Below, one piece after another: positions 1-5,827 of a stretch of DNA of 8,964 nt (position 1 is its first letter; the number at the start of each line of letters is the position of its first letter). The stretch is from NCBI GenBank assembly GCA_905215205.1, contig CAJMPK010000053.1:1-8964 (forward strand), read 5' to 3'. The notes beneath the pieces are model-generated. The model saw only the letters and a program-made list of their open reading frames with translations, did no database searches and was not told the DNA's origin. The position numbers and the translations under genes were made by a program. The stretch is from an uncultured bacterium. Lineage in GTDB: Bacteria; Actinomycetota; Coriobacteriia; Coriobacteriales; Coriobacteriaceae.

Positions 1-897
1 GAGCACCACGCCATCGACGGGGATGGACTCGCCGGGGCGCACGCGCAGGACCTGGCCGGGAAGGATGGCGTCGACATCGACGGTGGTTTCGGTGCCGTCC
101 TCGGCCACGACGGTCGCGGTCTTGGGCGCCAAGTCGATGAGCGCTTCGATGGCGCCGCCGGTCTTGGATTTGCTGCGTGTCTCGAGATATTTGCCCACGG
201 TGACGAGCGACAGGATGGTGCCGGCGCTCTCAAAATACAGGTTGTCCATGCCCGTCATCATGGCCTCGTGGACCTGACCCGCGGCTAGCTGGTCGGCCAT
301 GATGAACATGGCGTAGAGCGACCAGGCGATGGAAGCAGCGGCGCCCACGGCAATAAGGGCGTCCATGGTAGGTGCGCCGTGCGTAAGCGATTTAAACCCG
401 TTGATAAAGTACGCGTCGTTGACATAGACGATGGGAATGAGCAGGACGAGCTCGGTGAGTGCGAGCGTCATGCTGTGGGTGTGGTCGGTGAAAATGCCGG
501 GCAGTGGCCAACCGAGCATGTGCCCCATGCCTATGTAGAACAGTGGGATGAGGAATACGATCGAGACGATGAGGCGGGTGCGCATGGCAGAGGCGGCGGC
601 CTCCAACTTTTTGGTCGGCGACTCCATATGGGCGGCGCCGGACCTGGCTTGCGCACTTCCGCTTTGGACAGCGTCGGTGCCCGTGCTGATGGGCGAGGCC
701 GAGTAGCCTGCGCGGTCGACGGCGGTGCAGATATCGTCGGGGGAGACTTGCGCGGGGTCGTAGTCGACCATCATGGAACCGGCGAGCAGGTTTACCGCGA
801 CGCTTTGGACGCCGTCGAGTTTGCTCACGGCGCGATCCACGTGCGCCTGGCAGGCGGCGCACGTCATGCCGCCCACATCGAACTTATCTTGAGCCAT
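1..897 (-). CDS. copA: Copper-translocating P1B-type ATPase, N-terminal part (cut by window edge)
   Basis: Exports copper(I) across the cytoplasmic membrane using ATP. The 299 visible residues read from an ATG at 895-897, preceded by a GAAAGGAG ribosome site. Residues 5-67 form a heavy-metal-associated domain with the metal-binding motif GMTCAAC (Cys13, Cys16). A variable linker (70-100) follows, then hydrophobic segments at about 108-125, 143-160, 178-200 and 220-236. The pieces TMDALIAVGA (177-186) and YFESAGTILSLVTVGKYLE (221-239) are typical of CopA, and GESIPVDGVV (289-298) lies in the actuator domain. The CPC metal site, the DKTG phosphorylation motif and the ATP-binding domain would lie to the left of the window. 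The CsoR-like operator upstream supports copper as substrate; silver or another soft metal cannot be excluded from this part alone. No frame damage is seen. Confidence 0.93.
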   Translation of the reverse strand, partial: MAQDKFDVGGMTCAACQAHVDRAVSKLDGVQSVAVNLLAGSMMVDYDPAQVSPDDICTAVDRAGYSASPISTGTDAVQSGSAQARSGAAHMESPTKKLEAAASAMRTRLIVSIVFLIPLFYIGMGHMLGWPLPGIFTDHTHSMTLALTELVLLIPIVYVNDAYFINGFKSLTHGAPTMDALIAVGAAASIAWSLYAMFIMADQLAAGQVHEAMMTGMDNLYFESAGTILSLVTVGKYLETRSKSKTGGAIEALIDLAPKTATVVAEDGTETTVDVDAILPGQVLRVRPGESIPVDGVVL

Positions 898-944
898 GGC
901 TTCTCCTTTCTGTAGTTCGGCGGTGTGAATGTTTGCCTGCCGAT

Positions 945-975
945 ACTATACACCCATACCCCCTGGGGGTGTCCA
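945..975 (-). promoter_or_regulatory. Predicted copA promoter
   Basis: Read on the minus strand, TGGACA (975-970) matches the -35 consensus at five of six bases and TATAGT (950-945) matches the -10 at five of six. They are 19 bp apart, longer than the usual 17. The start codon at 897 lies about 48 bp downstream of the -10. The copper operator occupies the spacer, so regulation by occlusion is the simplest reading. A 19-bp spacer is also typical of MerR-family (CueR) promoters, but the GC-tract dyad fits CsoR better. Confidence 0.6.
956..972. promoter_or_regulatory. CsoR-type copper operator
   Basis: ATACCCCCTGGGGGTGT contains a perfect 13-bp dyad ACCCCC-T-GGGGGT (958-970) with A/T-rich flanks on the copA side. 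CsoR operators are known to be short inverted repeats of C and G tracts of this kind. It sits between the -35 and -10 of the copA promoter, where a copper-released repressor would act. The csoR gene itself is not in the window. The family assignment is inferred from the site's shape and its position before a copper ATPase. Confidence 0.65.
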
Positions 976-1001
976 GAACAGAAAGAAATGTATGACATTT
1001 C

Positions 1002-1064
1002 GTTACAGATGAGGGTGGTTGGTTGGCCGATGGACCGTCTCGACCAATCATCTCAATCTGTAAC
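1002..1064. repeat. Long imperfect inverted repeat built on GTTACAGAT
   Basis: Left arm GTTACAGATGAG begins at 1002; the right arm ends at 1064 and reads GTTACAGATTGAGA on the opposite strand. Homology continues inward to about 1026 and 1040, leaving a loop of about 13 bases. Folded as plus-strand RNA I count about 24 pairs including several G-U wobbles, with single bulges at 1015 and 1055. On the minus strand the wobbles become A-C mismatches. There is no T-tract after the structure, so it does not look like a terminator. It lies between the kinase stop and the copA promoter. Function unknown. Confidence 0.6.
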
Positions 1065-1091
1065 ATCTGGCAGGGAAAATGACCTCTAACT

Positions 1092-1105
1092 GTTACAGAT
1101 CGAGA
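1092..1105 (+). repeat. Third copy of the GTTACAGAT(N)GAGA element
   Basis: GTTACAGATCGAGA repeats the element found at 1002 (plus) and 1064-1051 (minus), where the latter reads GTTACAGATTGAGA. It is 90 bp from the first copy in the same orientation. It could pair with the middle copy over 13 positions with one mismatch, competing with the 1002-1064 stem. It may be a regulator-binding site, part of an alternative RNA fold, or a remnant of a small interspersed repeat. Confidence 0.55.
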
Positions 1106-1108
1106 CAA

Positions 1109-1136
1109 TTGCCGGGGAGGGGTCCCGTCACGGCAA
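1109..1136 (-). terminator. Possible terminator of the kinase gene
   Basis: On the minus strand, 13 nt after the kinase stop, TTGCCG (1136-1131) and CGGCAA (1114-1109) form a six-pair stem, with an inner GGGA/TCCC stem separated by a four-base bulge. Only a weak T-rich run (TTGTCT) follows, so a strong intrinsic terminator is not certain. Confidence 0.35.
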
Positions 1137-1148
1137 GACGCCCGCCGC

Positions 1149-3224
1149 CTAGATACAGAACCCGGGGATCACACAGGTTAGCTTGTTTGGCTTTTCCGCA
1201 GGCGTTGCGTACGTAAAGACGTCGCCGTCGTGCCCCACGCGGTTCATATAGAGCGTGCCTTCGCTCTCCGATGTGTCGGGGCTCACCGTGCGCTCCCACC
1301 AACAGGTGTCCTTGCCCTTCCACTGGCGGACCATCGTCTCGTTCGTGGAATACGGGCTCACCTTGAGCTCGCGGAAGAGCTGATACTCCTTGCCCTCGCC
1401 GTTGTAGATGTCTGCCAGGTAGTGATAGTCCTCGGTAAACGAATCGGGCGGTTGCGTACCGCACAGCTCGACCATGGCGGGCAGCCAAAGGGTTGCGGGC
1501 AACTCGCTCAGGCACGATGCGCTGTTGGCGGCGCCCACATTGTTCGAGACCTTCTTGACCCCTTTAATGAGCGCGCGCAACTCGTTGGGCAGCAGCTTAA
1601 GGCCGTCGCCGTTGAGCCATTCCCGCAGCTCGCAATCTGCCCAGCCGGCGCTCGGCGGTTCAGCCGCAGCGTCGCGCTCGGCAATGCCAGCATCGAACAT
1701 AAACGTCAGTCCGGCCTTGCCCGTCCCGTCCAGAAGCTCGTCGTGGCGGATGCCCACAAGCTGCGCGCCGACGTGCAGTCCGTTGGTGAGCGTGACGCGC
1801 TTGGTGCACGGATAGGGGATATGCCCGTTGTCATCGAGCAGATGATAGCGCTTGGCAATCTCGCGTGCCTCGCTACGGGTCTCGGCGGCCTTAATCTTGA
1901 GCGAAATCTCCTGCAGCTGATCCCAGGTGTAGTCGTCAAGCGAACCGCGGATGCCGTCCAGGTAGTCGGGGATGCCAAAGCCATGGGTTGCCGCCCCGAT
2001 AACGCCGAGCCCCGCAACGGCCGCGACAACGCCACCGATAATAAAGCGGCGACGGGTCATGGCATCGTGCCGGGCCTGCTCCAGGATCTCTCGCGCGCGC
2101 TCGCCGGCGACGTCGACCTTAAGGTGCGTGCCAGAATCGATATCAATCGCGGCCTCGTCTCCTGCGCCTTCGCGGCCCTCGGATTCGGCATCGGTGAGGT
2201 ATGCCGAGAGCACCTCGAGCATCTGCTGCTCGGTGGGACGATCGCACTGCTCGACTGAGATGCCTTTCATGATGATCTGGACAAGCGCTTTGTCGCCCTC
2301 GCATCGCGGCTCGAGCGGTGCCGGCTTGGTCTTGGTCTTTATGAGGTAGAACGAGCCGGTTGCCGCGGCGCCCGTCGACTCCACATCGAACGGCTTGCGA
2401 CCGCTGTAGAGCTGGTACAGAATGCTCGAAAGCGCGTAGACGTCGATTGCGGGCGAGCGGCGAAGGGCCGCGATGCCTTCGATATCCTGCGTGAGCATCT
2501 CGGGCGCGGCGTATGCGGGCGTGGCAAAGCGCCAGATGTCGGCGCGCCGGGTGATCGTGTCATCGCCGAGGGCCATGGTCGCGGAGCCCATGTCGATGAG
2601 GCAGGGGTCAAAGGAGCAATCGACGATCTGCTGCTCGAGCGTTCGACTGGTGGTACGGAACATAATGTTGGCGGGCGACAGGTCGCGATGGACGACCGGA
2701 TTTACGAGTCCCTGGGTCATCAGGAGTGCGCGAAGCACGGCGTTTCCAACGGCGGCCACCATCTGGGTGGTTAGCCCGCCCGAGACATCGTGCGGAAGCA
2801 AGGGCAGCGCCTGCTTGAGCGAGGTGCCCTCGACCCACTCCATGAGGATGAGCGGGTCGTCCTCGCACGATCCATAGCCATAGACGCGCGGAAATCCGCG
2901 CAGGTGCGAGACGGTGCACAGATGACGGTACTCCTCGAACAGCGCGGCGGTGTTGGCCAGGTGCGCAGCCGCTTGCTCGGCGGAGCGATCGGGCGTCTGG
3001 TCGGAAAGGATGACGTTGTCCTTGAGCAGCTTGACGGCAAAGACCTCGCCGCTCGTGTTGGTCGCGCGCAGCACGTGTCCGATGCTGCCGGCGCCGCGGT
3101 GCACCGTTTGAAGAATAAGCGTCATAAACCGGCGCTTGGCATCATCCTCGGCGCTGGGGTCGACCGCCACGGCGGTATCGAACGTGTCGAGACGAATGAG
3201 TTTATTGCCGTCGACGATATCCAT
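1149..3224 (-). CDS. Membrane Ser/Thr protein kinase with DUF6273-like C-terminal domain
   Basis: A 691-residue eukaryotic-type (Hanks) protein kinase fused to a sensor-like end. ATG at 3222-3224 has an AGGAG ribosome site 7 nt upstream. The kinase domain spans about 36-345: glycine loop GAGSIG (44-49), ATP lysine in VFAVK (Lys65), catalytic HRDLSPAN (Asp181, Asn186), DMG in place of DFG (211-213), and YAAPE (238-242). One transmembrane helix (about 394-413) follows three arginines, so the kinase should be cytoplasmic and the rest outside. The outer part (about 466-691) resembles DUF6273: ELREWLN (532-538), WWERTVSP (642-649) and the terminal CVIPGFCI. All key catalytic residues are present, so activity is expected despite DMG. 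It lies 96 bp downstream of the FHA gene on the same strand and is probably co-transcribed with it. The FHA protein is a candidate substrate or partner (inference). Confidence 0.9.
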   Translation of the reverse strand: MDIVDGNKLIRLDTFDTAVAVDPSAEDDAKRRFMTLILQTVHRGAGSIGHVLRATNTSGEVFAVKLLKDNVILSDQTPDRSAEQAAAHLANTAALFEEYRHLCTVSHLRGFPRVYGYGSCEDDPLILMEWVEGTSLKQALPLLPHDVSGGLTTQMVAAVGNAVLRALLMTQGLVNPVVHRDLSPANIMFRTTSRTLEQQIVDCSFDPCLIDMGSATMALGDDTITRRADIWRFATPAYAAPEMLTQDIEGIAALRRSPAIDVYALSSILYQLYSGRKPFDVESTGAAATGSFYLIKTKTKPAPLEPRCEGDKALVQIIMKGISVEQCDRPTEQQMLEVLSAYLTDAESEGREGAGDEAAIDIDSGTHLKVDVAGERAREILEQARHDAMTRRRFIIGGVVAAVAGLGVIGAATHGFGIPDYLDGIRGSLDDYTWDQLQEISLKIKAAETRSEAREIAKRYHLLDDNGHIPYPCTKRVTLTNGLHVGAQLVGIRHDELLDGTGKAGLTFMFDAGIAERDAAAEPPSAGWADCELREWLNGDGLKLLPNELRALIKGVKKVSNNVGAANSASCLSELPATLWLPAMVELCGTQPPDSFTEDYHYLADIYNGEGKEYQLFRELKVSPYSTNETMVRQWKGKDTCWWERTVSPDTSESEGTLYMNRVGHDGDVFTYATPAEKPNKLTCVIPGFCI

Positions 3225-3320
3225 GAGAATGCTCCTGTCAATACGAATAAAGCTGGGTCATCAAGACGAGGAGAGCGGAAGGGAAACGATTTGACCCGTC
3301 ATGATAGATATTGCCAGCGG

Positions 3321-4253
3321 CTATTTAGCCAAGGATACAACAAGGAAGGAAGTATCCGTTCCCAGCTGAAGAATGTCACCATTTGCAATGATCGCGGAGG
3401 GAGAGGCCTCTGAAATCCCTCGTTTGCTTCGGGGCATTTCGAGCGTCCGCTCTTTTCCGTTCGATCCGCTGATGAGAATCGTCCCGTTTGTAGAATGAAG
3501 CCCCCTTGCGTACCAGGTGCCGTTTTCGAGCCAGATATGAAGATGCCGGCGTGATACCGAGCTTCCAACATCAGTGATATCGGAGGCGTTGTAACTAATG
3601 GAGCCAATGACTGTTCCCTCGGGTTCAATAGACAGGGGGTGAATCGGGGGGACGATCGAGCTGCCGATTACGCGAATTAACCCCAGCTGGGTTTGATTGG
3701 GTTTGCGGGAGGCTCGTTTCGGATTACCCGGGCTTGTCAGTTCTGTCTTTAAAGAGACGGCAAGGCTCGCGTTGGCAAATATCTCGGTGCTCTCAACGGC
3801 GGCTGAGGCGTTTTGCAGACAGCCGCACGCGATAAAGAGATGCAGATATAAGATGTCGCGGTCCAGCTCTGATTTGAGCGTCCCGTTATTAATTCTGTGC
3901 AGTGCGTTGGCATAGACGCTTGCGTCCTCGCCGATGCAGGTTAGAGCTTCTTGCATGTTGAGTGCCGCTGGTCCCGCATAGTGTGCGGACACGAGACGGC
4001 GCGCATTTGATCCGCCCAAATTCGAGATGATTTTCGAAAACAACGTCTGAGTGCTAATGCCAAAGTTAGAAAACTCGGCGGGATCGATGGAACCCGGCGC
4101 GGCGTTTGTAATCTTTCGCGAAAGAAACGGACGATTGGAGACATGGCTGAACAGATCAGACTTGCTCGAAATGAGAATCGAGGCGGCGGCGCAGTTGGTG
4201 ATGCCGCCGAAGCTTCGCAGATCTCCGTACATCTCTGAACTTGGTGTACGCAT
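3321..4253 (-). CDS. FHA-domain protein
   Basis: A 310-residue protein whose C-terminus (about 205-308) is a forkhead-associated domain, a phosphothreonine-binding module. Visible signatures are GTVIGS (213-218), SVSRRHLHIW (232-241), STNGT (254-258) and the closing strands ANGDILQLG (290-298). The invariant Ser234, His237 and Asn256 positions are present, but the Arg that normally follows the first Gly and contacts the phosphate is Ser218. The N-terminal 200 residues contain no domain I recognise and no clear membrane segment. An in-frame TAA lies six codons before the ATG, and GGAGG lies only 3 nt before it, so the start could be slightly different but not further upstream. Base composition is visibly more A/T-rich than the adjacent kinase. 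It lies immediately upstream of the kinase, a classic kinase-FHA pairing. Confidence 0.85.
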   Translation of the reverse strand: MRTPSSEMYGDLRSFGGITNCAAASILISSKSDLFSHVSNRPFLSRKITNAAPGSIDPAEFSNFGISTQTLFSKIISNLGGSNARRLVSAHYAGPAALNMQEALTCIGEDASVYANALHRINNGTLKSELDRDILYLHLFIACGCLQNASAAVESTEIFANASLAVSLKTELTSPGNPKRASRKPNQTQLGLIRVIGSSIVPPIHPLSIEPEGTVIGSISYNASDITDVGSSVSRRHLHIWLENGTWYARGLHSTNGTILISGSNGKERTLEMPRSKRGISEASPSAIIANGDILQLGTDTSFLVVSLAK

Positions 4254-4533
4254 GCTCCTCCGTTCCCGTCGTTAGCCTGACGAGCCTTTAAAATGTGCGC
4301 GCCGATTGCCGGGCTTAGGCCAACTCGTAAGGAATGTGCTGGTGGGCGCATTCAACGTTCGGCGCGATGACACGGGTAGCACGAATCGAATGATGGTCAC
4401 GCAAAGCAACGGGCAGGGTGTCCCGGCCGCCGTTCGCATAACCTTTTGCGACCATTTTAGATGTTGCGCAACACTTCTCGCAATTTCAGCGATAGAAATA
4501 ATACGAAAGTTCACCAGCTGAAAGGAAAGAGTT
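4254..4533. other. Divergent intergenic region
   Basis: This 280-bp stretch separates the leftward FHA-kinase unit from the rightward operon and should hold both promoters. I could not find a convincing -35/-10 pair in either direction. A perfect 8-bp palindrome TTGCGCAA is at 4464-4471, and an A/T-rich stretch at 4491-4508 precedes the ribosome site of the next gene. Short open frames on both strands lack ribosome sites and recognisable sequence. No CIRCE (TTAGCACTC dyad) or HAIR-type heat-shock operator is visible. Confidence 0.5.
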
Positions 4534-5157
4534 GTGGCGCTTTACGACGAAGCTCGGACCATACCTTATGACACCTTTGACTATAAAGCGGAGTGCGATG
4601 CGTACGATAGGGCGTCCTCGGACTGGGACAAGTTTATGCAGGCCGCCGCTCTCGCGAAGTTCGCTAGCCGCAATGGTGACCGACGCGGCGAGGAAGACTG
4701 GCTTTTGCGCGCACTGTGCTGGGTCGATTGCGGATCGGCCTATTACAGTGAGGTAGCTTACGCGCTTGCCGATCACTGCGATAGATATGGCGTCTATATT
4801 AGCCGCTGTATGGGGGACGATGATGTGCCCACCCGCATGGACGGCAGGCTTTGGAGAAAGTTTGCTAGGGGAGAAAGCCTTAGCGATGACTCTTCAACGG
4901 ACTCGCAGGATGGTTCCGGTCCCTCTGCCGAGGCCGCGGCTCAGGTTGGCGCGGCGGCTTCGAAGGGCCTGATCGACGAGGTTGGCTGGGGCACCGTTAT
5001 TCTGCTGCCCTTTGGCGTCTTTATGATTGGCAAGTTTATCCTCGATACCTACGGCGATATCATCTTTGGCTTCCTGAAGACTGCGGGCATCGTAGTTGCC
5101 GTCATCGCGGCGTTGTTTGTCATTACAAAGTTCATTCTTCCAAGATTTCGTGGTTAA
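4534..5157 (+). CDS. Hypothetical membrane protein, two C-terminal helices
   Basis: First gene of the rightward operon, 207 residues, from a GTG at 4534 with AAAGGAAAG ending a few bases upstream. I do not recognise the family. Residues 1-112 are soluble, rich in acidic and aromatic residues, with cysteines at 21, 62, 66, 82 and 92, and look mostly helical (for example AALAKFASRNGDRRGEED, 37-54). A Ser/Asp/Ala-rich linker (113-146) leads to two hydrophobic helices (about 151-170 and 177-202) ending in a basic tail, PRFRG. This pattern suggests a cytoplasmic N-terminal domain tethered to the membrane. A second in-frame stop directly follows the first. It probably works with the membrane proteins that follow. 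Confidence 0.8.
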   Translation: MALYDEARTIPYDTFDYKAECDAYDRASSDWDKFMQAAALAKFASRNGDRRGEEDWLLRALCWVDCGSAYYSEVAYALADHCDRYGVYISRCMGDDDVPTRMDGRLWRKFARGESLSDDSSTDSQDGSGPSAEAAAQVGAAASKGLIDEVGWGTVILLPFGVFMIGKFILDTYGDIIFGFLKTAGIVVAVIAALFVITKFILPRFRG

Positions 5158-5180
5158 TAGCGAACGTGTAAGGAGTTCAC

Positions 5181-5615
5181 ATGCAATGCGTGGCTTGCGG
5201 AAAAACAATTCCCGATAGCATGGCTTTTTGCCCTTATTGCGGAGCCGCTCAGACGGGAGGTGCGTCTGGCTCGACGAGCTCGTCGGCGGATTCCGGAACG
5301 GGGTCGTCTTCTGATTCTGGTTCTGATTCGTCATCCGGGGCTAGCGCGACGACGTCCTCCGGTCCTGCTCCTACCCCCGCGCCCAGCCCCACGCCTGGTG
5401 CCGGAACGGCTTCGGGCTCCTCTGCAGGCGGAAGCGCCGCTGCTTCTGCACCTGTCGCACCGACGCAGTACGAGTCAGACAAGCGCCTGGGACAAATAGC
5501 CTGCGTCCTTTCTGCCGTTGCTTTGGTTCTCGTAATCGCTGGCCTTCAGAAGGCATACATCGGTCTCGGCGTAATCATCGCTGCTTACTTGCTGATCAAC
5601 ATTTTTAGGAAGTAG
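5181..5615 (+). CDS. Zinc-ribbon membrane protein with low-complexity linker
   Basis: A 144-residue protein in three parts. Residues 1-22 are a minimal zinc ribbon, with Cys3/Cys6 and Cys17/Cys20 in the form CVAC-x10-CPYC, as in the small ribbons at the N-termini of many bacterial membrane proteins. Residues 24-95 are low complexity, first Ser/Gly/Asp-rich and then Pro/Thr/Ala-rich, likely disordered. Residues about 104-121 and 124-142 form two transmembrane helices separated by a very short turn. AAGGAG lies just before the ATG, 23 bp after the previous stop. The ribbon is expected to be cytoplasmic and to mediate protein contact. No specific function can be assigned. Confidence 0.85.
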   Translation: MQCVACGKTIPDSMAFCPYCGAAQTGGASGSTSSSADSGTGSSSDSGSDSSSGASATTSSGPAPTPAPSPTPGAGTASGSSAGGSAAASAPVAPTQYESDKRLGQIACVLSAVALVLVIAGLQKAYIGLGVIIAAYLLINIFRK

Positions 5616-5627
5616 GAGGAGACAAAC

Positions 5628-5822
5628 ATGGCGTTATTTGGAATTATTGCCGTCGGATTTGCTCTTATTGTCGTCTACGCGATCGTGAGGGCTTTTCAAG
5701 CCCAGATCACCTTTGTTCTTGGCGCTATTGTTTTGAGCTTCTGCGCGTATGGCGTTTTTAAGGCTTTTAAGAATTACGCGGCTGCATTTAAGAAAAATGC
5801 GATTGATTCGAACAGGAGCTAG
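5628..5822 (+). CDS. Small two-helix membrane protein
   Basis: A 64-residue protein, almost entirely hydrophobic: helices at about 3-22 and 27-46, then a basic tail (KAFKNYAAAFKKN, 45-57). The ATG at 5628 has a strong TAGGAGGAG ribosome site and starts 12 bp after the preceding stop. It is unlikely to be a chance frame because it is evenly packed inside an operon, with a ribosome site before it and that of the next gene (AGGAG, 5814-5818) within its own 3' end. Family not recognised; it may be a membrane subunit or scaffold for the GTPase next to it. Confidence 0.75.
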   Translation: MALFGIIAVGFALIVVYAIVRAFQAQITFVLGAIVLSFCAYGVFKAFKNYAAAFKKNAIDSNRS

Positions 5823-5827
5823 CGATT

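Noticed and set aside
379..915. 178-codon plus-strand open frame opposite copA
   Set aside because: It is the shadow of the P-type ATPase on the other strand; the ATPase has full family motifs and a ribosome site.
1002..1105. CRISPR array from three repeats
   Set aside because: There are only three copies, in mixed orientation, with unequal spacing, and no cas genes nearby.
884..1108. Minus-strand 74-codon open frame covering the copA promoter region
   Set aside because: It overlaps the copA start, the operator and the repeats, and shows no ribosome site or recognisable protein.
1230..2258. 342-codon plus-strand open frame inside the kinase gene
   Set aside because: It is antisense to a well-supported kinase, with no recognisable domain and a composition expected from high-GC antisense reading.
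3254..3297. GGGTCA/TGACCC inverted repeat between the FHA and kinase genes
   Set aside because: The arms are six bases with a loop of about 30 bases and no T-tract, so it is too weak to call a terminator or operator.
4272..4521. Short open frames on both strands in the divergent intergenic region
   Set aside because: They start at GTG or TTG codons without ribosome sites and have unstructured composition, so they are not supported as genes.
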